From IMG/VR virus record IMGVR_UViG_3300038301_000151, positions 1-27,776 of that record: a stretch of 27,776 bases of DNA. One strand, written 5' to 3'. Under the pieces are notes generated by a model, which worked only from the letters and a program-made list of their open reading frames with translations, did no database searches and was not told the DNA's origin. A program made the position numbers and the translations under genes. Source of the DNA: a virus. Below are positions 13,129-21,825 of this stretch, in pieces; position 1 is the first letter of the stretch; each line of letters begins with the position of its first letter.

Positions 13129-15834
13129 TTACGATAGATCAACAACTGTCCCTGTATAAAGAGGAGCAGTTGGTGATAAGATATCTCCAGAGTTACCTGC
13201 TGTCTCAATCAAAGTATAATTGTTTGCGGCTCCCAAATTACTATTTCTATTAAGAACAAGCTCCTTATAAGCAACTACTGAAAACTTAACAGTAGGATAA
13301 AAACACATCCCAAACTTAGGGGCAAATCTTGTGGTGTTATTAAAAGTATCCCCTTGTTGATTCATTCCCCATGCTGTAGATGTAAACTGTGGTAAGCAAA
13401 CTTGATAGCTCAACCAATCATAAGCAGCGTTAGGACCAGGAGGAGATTTTCTAGTTCCATCACAGTTATTTCCGTTACTGGCTTCTTCATCTGTTACTCG
13501 ACCATCACATATGCCTCCATTACTCTCTGGAATGGGCTGAGAAGCAGAGTTGATATAAAATACTGCGGATTTCTGTGGGGTACTAACAACAGGACCTTTG
13601 TTTACATATAATCCAGAACCTAAGCCTTTATTAGTACCTGCTGACGAGCCACCCGCTGTGGGATCAGAGGTAGAAGTGAGAGGTCCACAATTCACATATT
13701 CTACTAGAACATCATAATCTTGCGCCCAGTCTGGGAGTATAATTTCAATACGCTTAGTATTGGTAACAATCATTGCTTGGAATTTTGTGCTTCCCCAACT
13801 TGGATTAAAATCTACATCTAACCAGTTAGCGGATTGGTCCTTCGTTCCTCTGATAGAGGCCACTCCCCCAGGAAGATAGGAAATCTGCCGTGCTGCGCTC
13901 CAACCTTCAATAAACATCCACCAAGTAGCCTTAGCAGATTTCTGTGCGCCAGTCATAACTGAGGCTTGGTTTAAAGAGTTATAAGGTTGATCCCACTCTG
14001 GGTAAAGAGGAATATTTCTTCCCTCCGTACCTCCTGGGAGACCTAAGTAGGTTCCATTAGCCACATTAAAGGAAGAATTAGGATCAGATAGCCATACTTT
14101 TAGATCAGCTTGACGATTATTATAGAAGTACTGGAGTAGAGCTTCTTTATTTGTAATAGTAGCTTCTTCTAGAAAGGCTTTATTAGAAGTATACTGAGAG
14201 AAGGTATAAGTAGTATCTCCATAAGTTAAACCTGCATTTTGTGTAGTTGTTCCCCAAGGATCTTGAGTGTGAGACGAGTTAGCGTTCATACTCAAAAGAG
14301 TTCCTTCAGGACCATAAGCCAAACCCCCCATCACATAATCAGTATAAAGAATCTTACCATCTTTTATTTCAGAAGTGGGGATTATAGATCCATACAAACT
14401 AGTATAAATTTTCTTAGTTACATCTTGTAATTGGAATAATCCCACCGCAGGATTAGCAAGGGATAGAGGGGGATTAGCTCCTGCTACGCCAGCCCGTTCA
14501 TTATAGGTAAATTCCGTAGTACGAAGGAAGGGTCTGATATCAATAATATCAGCTTGTGTAATATTAGCTTGACCTTGTTTAACTACAATATAAGCAATAG
14601 GAAGAGCAGCTTGTCCCACTAGTTGTAAATCATCATCATCAACATCTATAGCTAATAGGGGTGCTATATTTAGAAGATCGTCAGGAGAGGGGAAACTACC
14701 GTGAATAACATTTCCAGCAGAGTCTGTAATCCCCAGGTTTGCCGTAGCTTGTGTATCATTTATATTACCAGCAATTCTAGCTGATCCTGGTGTACCTTTA
14801 TCTGGAGGACACCCCTCTTTTGTAGAGATACTTGGGACTACATTAGTATTATTTTTTTGAATACCCACTCCTGCACCTCTTACAAGACCAAGCATAGGCT
14901 TAGTTTCAAGCTTAGGTTTTGGGGTGCCGCCTATTTGACAGAATGTTTCCTCGTAACTGGGTCTAGTAGTTGAACTAGCGTCAATGGGAACACTATAAGC
15001 TACCAATAAATCAATGCGTTGAGTTGCATTAGGAATAACAACATCTACTTCTCCCGTACTTCTATAGTAGTAGTCCCACTCATCAAAAGCTGGGATCTCT
15101 ATAGTCTGTTCAGGAAAATCTACAACAGAAGTTCTAAAGACACCTCTCCACTTCTTAACAAACGCTAGATGAATAGAAGGTAAGTTCTCATAAGTGTATT
15201 GGTTATTATATTCAATTACTGGTCCTAGTTGTGATGCAACAAGGGGACCAAAGTTACTCATTCCAGGCCAGCGATGACTCTGGCTTGACATGTTATACTT
15301 AGGATAATTAGCACCTCTCTCACTAGTTGTATTCCATCCCCAATTACCCCCTTCACCTCCAGGGCTAGAATAAAAAGTAAAAGCAATTTCTAATCCATTA
15401 ACATTATAAGGCTTTTCTCCACTAATAATAAAAGAGTTCCATACGGCATCTCGTTGTACCTCCGTCCACATATTTCGTAAAGCAGGAATTAAAACAGGTT
15501 CGCTTCCTCCGGGACCAACGGAATCATATACTAGAGAAGCTAAAGTATCGCCTATATTATAAGCATCATTAATTCTAGAATTAAACCTACCTGCATTTAC
15601 ATTAATAGTACGCCCTCCAGACGATTTTGGGCGTAACTCCTTAATATTATAAATACTAAGCTCACTAGTCTCAGTAAGGTAGCCACCTCCACTACCGCCT
15701 TTTGGTCCTTCTAATTTATTTTTAATAAAGAGAATATTCTCTTCAAGCTGACGAACTGGAAGGTTGTCTACTTCATAATAATAAGGATCGTTTGCCTTAT
15801 AGTATCTAATAGGTTGATGAAATTTGTATGCCAT
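13129..15834 (-). CDS. Fibre- or baseplate-like protein with DNLP attachment-type motif
   Basis: This 901-aa protein begins with an aromatic-rich region and the motif YYYEVDNLPVRQLEENI (18-34). A very similar motif occurs near the start of the beta-helical protein encoded just upstream. A glycine-rich hinge follows (KGGSGGG, 45-51). The rest is beta-rich, with many Gly, Asn, Pro and aromatic residues. It includes an acidic segment IDVDDDDLQLVGQAALPI and a strand-helix DIIDIRPFLRTTEFTY. No signal peptide or membrane helix is seen. The shared N-terminal motif suggests docking to the same baseplate site, with a different distal part. The gene is one base past the preceding stop and lacks a clear Shine-Dalgarno sequence, suggesting coupling. 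No enzymatic motif recognised. Confidence 0.82.
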   Translation of the reverse strand: MAYKFHQPIRYYKANDPYYYEVDNLPVRQLEENILFIKNKLEGPKGGSGGGYLTETSELSIYNIKELRPKSSGGRTINVNAGRFNSRINDAYNIGDTLASLVYDSVGPGGSEPVLIPALRNMWTEVQRDAVWNSFIISGEKPYNVNGLEIAFTFYSSPGGEGGNWGWNTTSERGANYPKYNMSSQSHRWPGMSNFGPLVASQLGPVIEYNNQYTYENLPSIHLAFVKKWRGVFRTSVVDFPEQTIEIPAFDEWDYYYRSTGEVDVVIPNATQRIDLLVAYSVPIDASSTTRPSYEETFCQIGGTPKPKLETKPMLGLVRGAGVGIQKNNTNVVPSISTKEGCPPDKGTPGSARIAGNINDTQATANLGITDSAGNVIHGSFPSPDDLLNIAPLLAIDVDDDDLQLVGQAALPIAYIVVKQGQANITQADIIDIRPFLRTTEFTYNERAGVAGANPPLSLANPAVGLFQLQDVTKKIYTSLYGSIIPTSEIKDGKILYTDYVMGGLAYGPEGTLLSMNANSSHTQDPWGTTTQNAGLTYGDTTYTFSQYTSNKAFLEEATITNKEALLQYFYNNRQADLKVWLSDPNSSFNVANGTYLGLPGGTEGRNIPLYPEWDQPYNSLNQASVMTGAQKSAKATWWMFIEGWSAARQISYLPGGVASIRGTKDQSANWLDVDFNPSWGSTKFQAMIVTNTKRIEIILPDWAQDYDVLVEYVNCGPLTSTSDPTAGGSSAGTNKGLGSGLYVNKGPVVSTPQKSAVFYINSASQPIPESNGGICDGRVTDEEASNGNNCDGTRKSPPGPNAAYDWLSYQVCLPQFTSTAWGMNQQGDTFNNTTRFAPKFGMCFYPTVKFSVVAYKELVLNRNSNLGAANNYTLIETAGNSGDILSPTAPLYTGTVVDLS

Positions 15835-15835
15835 A

Positions 15836-18800
15836 TTATAAGTCTCTATCTAAATCAAAGAGGTTTGCGGATCCTAACCCTACACCAAATCCTGCGGTAG
15901 CTTGCCACCAACCCTCTCCTGGATATTCCATTATGGCTTTATAATAACTAAAGATTTTCTTTCTTCCTGAGGTTCCTAAAGTGCCATTCTTAGCGTTTGC
16001 AAAAGTGTTCATAGCAGACTTATCTAACCAAATCCTAGTCTCATTATCACAAGACAGCATAGCTGAAGTGTAAAAGAAGGAAGATGCTACATTTTCAACC
16101 TGCATCGAGGAGGGAAGAGTAATAATATGACCACTCATACCTAAGTCTTGGTAAATGTCACTAGCAGTAGTAGGATCTAAAGAACTACAATCAGAGGAAG
16201 TTGAATAACCTTGTGCGTAAAGCTGATAAGGTGCCCCTGTTTTTAGTGTTGCCGTGTTTGGGAAGTTAAAGCCCATACTTACAAATGCAACAGGGGGTTG
16301 TGGAGGCATATAACCCTCCCCTGCAATCGTATGAGGATATCCTAACCACTTCGCTTTAGGATGGGGAGAAACATAAATTCTAAAGGGTCCGATGTTTTGC
16401 TGTAGAGGTTTTCCATAGTAGCCAAGGTCCCCACCCGTGTTAACTCCCAACCCAAAGGAATCTAGAACACTTAAGCCACTTGTATCCGCTGTAGAAGAAG
16501 GTGCGCCAGACAAACCAGTATTTAATGAAGATGTCCACACAGCACTAGGACCATAATAGATTCCACTAGCGTCTTCTGGGAAATAAGAGGAAACTGTTAA
16601 GTAGGAAGCATGTAGCTCTGAGTTATCTGCAATATTCCAAATCCTTAACAGGTCACAGTTTCCAATAGTAGAAGCATCATAATAAGGACCAGAAGGGTTT
16701 GCCCAGCCTGTAGGGAAGGTTACATTCCTTGCGGTAACTTCACTTCCTCCAACTGCTCTTACACACATTCCACCATAGGAAAGACTTGACACAGCATCAC
16801 CTACTGCTACATCTTGTTGAGGAAGCTCTTCGTAAGCTTTCTGGGTAGTATTATTCAGACCAACTTTATTATTATCAGCGCACCATCTCGCTTGTCCTTG
16901 TAAGTCTAACTGAGTTACTTCTGTTCCATAAGGAGCAAAGGGGTTTGGATAAAATTGAATGTATCCATGAGAAGTATAGCTTGAAGTATTTAAAACATCG
17001 GTATCATAGTCTTCAGTATCTGCAAGATGTTTAGAAGCCCAAAACCTGTGGTAATCCCCAGCATCGTGCATATAAATATGAGAATTTTTATTAGCTACTA
17101 AACAAGCTCTAGTAGCATGTAATTGAACTTTGGTGTGGTTGTTCGTGGTGCCCAAACTAAAATTACGAATATCTAGTACTCCGTCTTTCATAGGAGGACC
17201 GATCTCAATAGTAGAGTGATTTTCTGCTAAGGCATCAATTCCGAATTGAACAATGCTAGTGGGGCCTGTTATGCTAATATGAGAATTATCTCCTGCATAA
17301 AGAGCCGCAGTTTTTTGCTGTTTATCGGATGAGTAAGGTCCTAAGATCATAGTAGAGTTGTTAGAAGTACCGTTTAATTCCAAATTACTTCCCTTAGTAA
17401 CTTGGAATATACTACCCTTTACTGCGTTAACAATCGAATATGCAGGTCCATCTTCGGTAGACTGGTGTACTTCGGCCCGTGTAAATAAGGCTTTCATATG
17501 AGAACCATCAGTAATTACTACGGCAGGAAGAGAGGTATACTCACCTCCCCCAAACTCCTCCATACCGTGTGTACCGCTTAATCCAAATCTTGTACACTTT
17601 GCATCTATTTCACTATCCATAGTAGGGATAACCTCAGAGTTAGATAAAACAATATGCTGTCCGTTGTTATCAAAATTAGTATTAGGGTAGAACGGTCCAG
17701 TTGGCCACATGAGTTCAGCGTATTGGTTATAATTCAAAACAGAATTAACAGCCTTTAACCCCTCATACCTATTATGATCAGCCGTAATGATAGCTGCTTT
17801 CACAACCGAATTTTCTAATACAATCCCCTTATCATTTTGGAAGGAGGCGATAACCTGACCTGTATTAATTGTTGAGTTTACAGCTTTAATACCTTCATTA
17901 ATATTAAAGAAAGTTTGAAGAACTAAACTTTGGCTTCCCTCGATATTATTATTACTTTCTCCATTTGCATCTTTTCCATATCTAAAATCAGCAGGAGTCT
18001 GTACAACAGAGTTTTGTAGATCCATTCCAACCATATTCTTATAGAAACAGAAAGGAGAGTCTAGGGGAAGACCTAATGCATCTTCTGTCGCCGCATTTAG
18101 AGTAATAGTAGAGGTTATTGCTCTTAGTCCAGGAGTCGGATTTGTTGTAACCTTAGTATCTAAGTGCGGCCCCACAGTCTCAAGCTCGTAATTTCTAAAA
18201 GCTATAAAGCCTCTATTTAAAGTTACATGAGAGTTAACCGCTTGTAACCCAGCATCCTTACATCTAGTGGCAGTACAGTTTTCTATTAACACCTCTGAAT
18301 TTTCAATATCAAAACCAATATTAGTCCTCTGTTCACCTCCACTATTCAGAGAAGCTTGAGAGCCTCCATCTACGCAGAAGCCTCTAATATACACCTTACC
18401 AGCGCAATCCTTAACTGTCACTCCACTAGCGGAGTTTGCGTATACCAGCCCCACAGCCCGTGAGGTATTGGTTGGGGTAGCATAGGCACTTCTTTGTACA
18501 AGGACTGAAGTTCTAGGGTTAAGAATCAGTGTTTCTGTGGCAGTAGAGTTATCCCTATAGTTTCCTACATTAAACTTGTTGGCAACTGCGTCAAAGAGGT
18601 CCCCTGTTGTATCGGTAAACTTAGTAGAAATAGTGATGGTCTTATTACTAGTAGCAGCCGCCTTAGCCCATTCGGGAGCTAGAACAAAAGTTCTAGTAAA
18701 GTTTCCCCACCAAGAGTAAGCTCCCAGAGCATTCTTTTGCCATACTGTATCCCTCACTCCTAAGGAAGAGGACTCTAGCATAGTATTACTCAGATCCTCA

Positions 18801-19291
18801 GACTCAAATTGAGTAATAGCACTTGAATTAGCATCTACAGTAGTAATAAATGACGAAGGGGTAAGGCTTGATCCACATAAAGATTTAGCAAACCCTCTGT
18901 TGATAATTTCCAGACCAGCACTAGAGCCTTCAAACTCCTTATTCTCTACATGGATTCCTCCTAGCTGACCGCTAGTACACACCTCAATAATAATAGGGAA
19001 CCTGATGGTATTAGGAAGTGCTTCTAAAGCATCAGATACTGTACCGAAGACCTTCTTGTTATCAATTCCACAAGCTGATACAGTTAGCATGATCCCATCA
19101 ACAGCAGAAGTTGGGTAGCCAGCCATCTCATACAAGTAATCATCACGATCCTCTAGATCATAGATTGGTAGGTTATCCTGCTCCCAGTTATAGAAAGAGC
19201 TTGAATCGAATTTATAAACAGGATCAACCCAATTATTAATCAGAGTGCCTGTGCCCGAAGGTAGATATAAGTCTGTTGGTTGAAATGCCAT
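15836..19291 (-). CDS. Beta-helical tail spike-like protein
   Basis: This 1151-aa protein has FYNWEQDNLPIYDLEDR at residues 33-49, the motif shared with the following gene product and likely a baseplate attachment. Residues about 66-130 resemble the entry of a pectin-lyase-like helix (TVSDALEAL, then IIIEVCTSG). From about 280 to 560 there is a regular right-handed beta-helix pattern with recurring Asn-Ser at 331, 353, 427, 472, 494, 516 and 551, often exactly 22 residues apart, as expected for an asparagine ladder. The C-terminal 550 residues are Ser/Thr/Gly-rich and probably beta-structured. Such proteins bind or degrade surface polysaccharide, but no catalytic residues can be assigned by eye. 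It starts one base after the preceding stop, with no obvious ribosome binding site. Confidence 0.85.
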   Translation of the reverse strand: MAFQPTDLYLPSGTGTLINNWVDPVYKFDSSSFYNWEQDNLPIYDLEDRDDYLYEMAGYPTSAVDGIMLTVSACGIDNKKVFGTVSDALEALPNTIRFPIIIEVCTSGQLGGIHVENKEFEGSSAGLEIINRGFAKSLCGSSLTPSSFITTVDANSSAITQFESEDLSNTMLESSSLGVRDTVWQKNALGAYSWWGNFTRTFVLAPEWAKAAATSNKTITISTKFTDTTGDLFDAVANKFNVGNYRDNSTATETLILNPRTSVLVQRSAYATPTNTSRAVGLVYANSASGVTVKDCAGKVYIRGFCVDGGSQASLNSGGEQRTNIGFDIENSEVLIENCTATRCKDAGLQAVNSHVTLNRGFIAFRNYELETVGPHLDTKVTTNPTPGLRAITSTITLNAATEDALGLPLDSPFCFYKNMVGMDLQNSVVQTPADFRYGKDANGESNNNIEGSQSLVLQTFFNINEGIKAVNSTINTGQVIASFQNDKGIVLENSVVKAAIITADHNRYEGLKAVNSVLNYNQYAELMWPTGPFYPNTNFDNNGQHIVLSNSEVIPTMDSEIDAKCTRFGLSGTHGMEEFGGGEYTSLPAVVITDGSHMKALFTRAEVHQSTEDGPAYSIVNAVKGSIFQVTKGSNLELNGTSNNSTMILGPYSSDKQQKTAALYAGDNSHISITGPTSIVQFGIDALAENHSTIEIGPPMKDGVLDIRNFSLGTTNNHTKVQLHATRACLVANKNSHIYMHDAGDYHRFWASKHLADTEDYDTDVLNTSSYTSHGYIQFYPNPFAPYGTEVTQLDLQGQARWCADNNKVGLNNTTQKAYEELPQQDVAVGDAVSSLSYGGMCVRAVGGSEVTARNVTFPTGWANPSGPYYDASTIGNCDLLRIWNIADNSELHASYLTVSSYFPEDASGIYYGPSAVWTSSLNTGLSGAPSSTADTSGLSVLDSFGLGVNTGGDLGYYGKPLQQNIGPFRIYVSPHPKAKWLGYPHTIAGEGYMPPQPPVAFVSMGFNFPNTATLKTGAPYQLYAQGYSTSSDCSSLDPTTASDIYQDLGMSGHIITLPSSMQVENVASSFFYTSAMLSCDNETRIWLDKSAMNTFANAKNGTLGTSGRKKIFSYYKAIMEYPGEGWWQATAGFGVGLGSANLFDLDRDL

Positions 19292-19292
19292 G

Positions 19293-19922
19293 TTAGAAAT
19301 TCAATGTCCATTTAAAGACTAATGAAAAATCATTAGTCTTTTCAATATTTGTGAAGGGTCTATATGCCACAAGAGGAGACCTCTCTGGATCATACCCTAG
19401 GGGGTTTTTCATAAATAACCCCACCTCGTTTAGAGTATTACCATTACAGGTACTCTGGTCTATGTAAAGTATATAGGTTACAGAATTAAGATCAACCCTT
19501 TTGATACTATTATCTGATATTACAGGGAAGAGGTAATTGTTACTATCATCCCCTGTTGTTTGTACAGGTCTAGCTTCTCCATTCCAAGCCATTTCTTCAT
19601 GAATGTCAATAGGCAGAAACGACTCTGCATTAGTATGATAATCTGCGATACCATTATCCTGTCCTAAGGCTGAGACGAGTGCAGATTCAGATACCCCATA
19701 AGTATTGATAATGGTATCACCTTTAGTACCTAATTGAAAATATCTAATTTGGAAATTAGTTATATCTGTAGCTCCTGACCCTGCATATAAAAGACCTAAC
19801 CCTACTCCCATCCCCGAAGTAATCGTATTCTTATCATCAAAAACATTTTCCTCAGAGCCGTCTGGGTATACCTTCCAAATCTCTAAGTGTCCTGATGCGT
19901 CTAAGTAATCTTCTTTTTTCAT
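19293..19922 (-). CDS. Tail protein, third member of a tandem paralogous family
   Basis: This 209-aa protein shares a common plan with the next two genes upstream. The N-terminal strand pair GHLEIWKVYPDGSEE (11-25) is followed by KNTITSGMGVGLGLL (31-45), then NFQIRYFQLGT. The C-terminal block is NEVGLFMKNPLG (165-176) and AYRPF, ending in LVFKWTLNF. The 'E-(V/I)-G-L-F' plus final 'W-x-(hydrophobic)-x-F' pattern is one I associate with tail-fibre or collar-fibre base domains. It is the shortest and most compact copy. AAGGT lies before the ATG. Together with its paralogues it probably forms a hetero-oligomeric baseplate or fibre-base part; the function is inferred from context. Confidence 0.78.
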   Translation of the reverse strand: MKKEDYLDASGHLEIWKVYPDGSEENVFDDKNTITSGMGVGLGLLYAGSGATDITNFQIRYFQLGTKGDTIINTYGVSESALVSALGQDNGIADYHTNAESFLPIDIHEEMAWNGEARPVQTTGDDSNNYLFPVISDNSIKRVDLNSVTYILYIDQSTCNGNTLNEVGLFMKNPLGYDPERSPLVAYRPFTNIEKTNDFSLVFKWTLNF

Positions 19923-19931
19923 AGCTATACC

Positions 19932-20672
19932 TTATAATAGGTAGGAGGGTTTGGAGGATGTTTGGTCATAGGCTAGAGTATCTACAGGAATATATACCCC
20001 TCCTGAGTAATGGTCATCAATGTTTCTTGAAAGTCCTAAGAATCCTATAGACCAATGGATAACTAAAGAATATTCTTTAGTTTTTGGAACCCCTGCAAAA
20101 CTTCTATAAGCCATCAAAATGGGGGTATCCTCTTTAAGCCCTTTGGGGTTTTTAGCAAACAATCCCACCTCGGAAATTAGCTTACCATTACCTGTATTTT
20201 CATCAAGAATTATCTCAGACTCAAAGGAGTCCATAAAAACTTTAGTAATTCTCCCCTCAGTTACTTTAGCAAAATACTCATCTGATCCTGAGAATATAAC
20301 GGATGAGAGGGGCGCAGTAGTCCCAAACATTTCCTTATATTCTCCCCCCTCACTAGATGCATAGAAGCCTCTATACCGTTTAGTAACCTCATAATCCGTA
20401 TTATCACCATAATCTGCCCAACCAAACGGGGAGGATAGTGTATAAAAACAAGCAGAAGTAGCTGCCTCAAACTTAGTAGCATAGTCTATCGTATCGGTTC
20501 CTACTTGGAAGTAGTAAGGCCCATACCCATCAACATAATCTGAGCCGCCCCCCATCTGTATGTCGATAAGGGAGGACCCTAGCCCAGCAGTAATCAAATT
20601 ACCTCTGTCTACTACTGTTTCTTGGGTGCCATCGCTGTACACCTTACAAATTGTGATATGTCCTTTAATCAT
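19932..20672 (-). CDS. Tail protein, second member of the tandem paralogous family
   Basis: This 246-aa protein has GHITICKVYSDGTQE (4-18), NLITAGLGSSLIDI (25-38), YYFQVGT (53-59), SEVGLFAKNPKG (167-178), AYRSF (188-192) and LVIHWSIGF (203-211). Each block aligns with the 209-aa neighbour. A C-terminal extension of about 35 residues (ending in SSKPSYLL) is absent from that neighbour. The ATG overlaps the last 8 nt of the 386-aa gene, with AGGT just upstream. Its position between the gpI/gp7-like wedge gene and the spike genes suggests a baseplate periphery or fibre-connector role. No enzymatic motif is visible. Confidence 0.78.
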   Translation of the reverse strand: MIKGHITICKVYSDGTQETVVDRGNLITAGLGSSLIDIQMGGGSDYVDGYGPYYFQVGTDTIDYATKFEAATSACFYTLSSPFGWADYGDNTDYEVTKRYRGFYASSEGGEYKEMFGTTAPLSSVIFSGSDEYFAKVTEGRITKVFMDSFESEIILDENTGNGKLISEVGLFAKNPKGLKEDTPILMAYRSFAGVPKTKEYSLVIHWSIGFLGLSRNIDDHYSGGVYIPVDTLAYDQTSSKPSYLL

Positions 20673-21825
20673 GTTGTGACCTAAAATCTAGTGTCCACAG
20701 AATATACAGATTTTTATGCTTAATAAATCCTGGGTTCGCGCTTCCACCGATGGGGGTATGGTCTTTATTAGCACATAAGTTTTCAGTAAAGGTTTTTTTA
20801 GCAAATAACTTAAATTCCTGTTTGGTTACTCCAGTTGATGTGTTAATAAACTGAGGATTATCATCAGTTATTACTCCATTTTCTAAGAAAGGGGCTTCAT
20901 TATTTTTTAACGCTTCTTTACAGTCCATATTCCAAAGTCCTATCTGGTGGAGTCCACCGTAGAGATTCATTGCCCAAACATCCCAGATACCGACACCTAT
21001 CGTATAGGTTACACGGGGATCAACTACCATAGCTTCGGCGGTTGCGTAAACTTCTGCTGCTGAAACAAAGGCTCTTCCTAAACGGTTGGCCCCCGTAAAA
21101 GCAGAACCATATCTCAAATGGCAATACCCCCTATAATCCATATACTCTCTAAGGTTAAACAATCCTCGAATACCATCATCATCGTCTGTACTTGCAGTCA
21201 CATTAGTATAAGTAGTAAAATCTCCCTCGTAAGAACTAACTAACGCTCCTTGAGTAGAGTTGGTAGTTTTGGAGGGGAATACTCCTTGAAAATAGGACGA
21301 AGCATCCGAGGACTTAAATTGAATTCTATTTTCAAACTGGCCGTAAGACTGTGTTCCGTCCCCACTAACAATAGAGTATGCTGTGTCGGCATTTTCTAAC
21401 TTGGTATTCGTAGGATCAGGATACGAGGGTAGTCTATACGGTGGAGTATAAGCAGAAGCCTGTCCCGTAATCGAGCTTGTCCACATAACTCGCATTCTCT
21501 TATCAGTTCCAATTAAATTAATTAATGAGCTAACATTAGCACTTGCTCCATAACATAAATCATCAGTCTTATACCAGATGTTATCTTTAGGAAAAAAGTA
21601 CCCGTTCTCTTGGAAGGAGGAAGCAGCGGGACCAAAGGATACAGCAGCCATCCTGAAGTTAGAAGTGTCCATGACCCTTGGAGCTATTCCCAGAACGCTT
21701 GAGGGGGTCGTGAGCATGTCTACAACGCTCTCCCCTGCCCCGTTTAGTACGAGGTTGCTGCCCTCGGCTACGAGGCTGTGAGAGCCGTCTGCGGCTATCG
21801 CATATACTTCTACCTTACCCCTCAT
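20665..21825 (-). CDS. Tail protein, first and most divergent member of the paralogous family
   Basis: This 386-aa protein opens with GKVEVYAIAADGSHSL (3-18) and NLVLNGAGESVVDML (24-38), the same strand-turn-helix start as the two downstream genes. It ends with GGLHQIGLWNMD and NLYILWTLDF, matching their C-terminal blocks. Between them are insertions of about 120-170 residues rich in Tyr, Ser and Thr, including an acidic DDDDG near the middle. The first 11 nt overlap the end of the 1483-aa gene, with no clear ribosome binding site, so translation is probably coupled. The likely role is a baseplate or fibre-attachment component, inferred from the family and neighbours. Confidence 0.77.
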   Translation of the reverse strand: MRGKVEVYAIAADGSHSLVAEGSNLVLNGAGESVVDMLTTPSSVLGIAPRVMDTSNFRMAAVSFGPAASSFQENGYFFPKDNIWYKTDDLCYGASANVSSLINLIGTDKRMRVMWTSSITGQASAYTPPYRLPSYPDPTNTKLENADTAYSIVSGDGTQSYGQFENRIQFKSSDASSYFQGVFPSKTTNSTQGALVSSYEGDFTTYTNVTASTDDDDGIRGLFNLREYMDYRGYCHLRYGSAFTGANRLGRAFVSAAEVYATAEAMVVDPRVTYTIGVGIWDVWAMNLYGGLHQIGLWNMDCKEALKNNEAPFLENGVITDDNPQFINTSTGVTKQEFKLFAKKTFTENLCANKDHTPIGGSANPGFIKHKNLYILWTLDFRSQHD

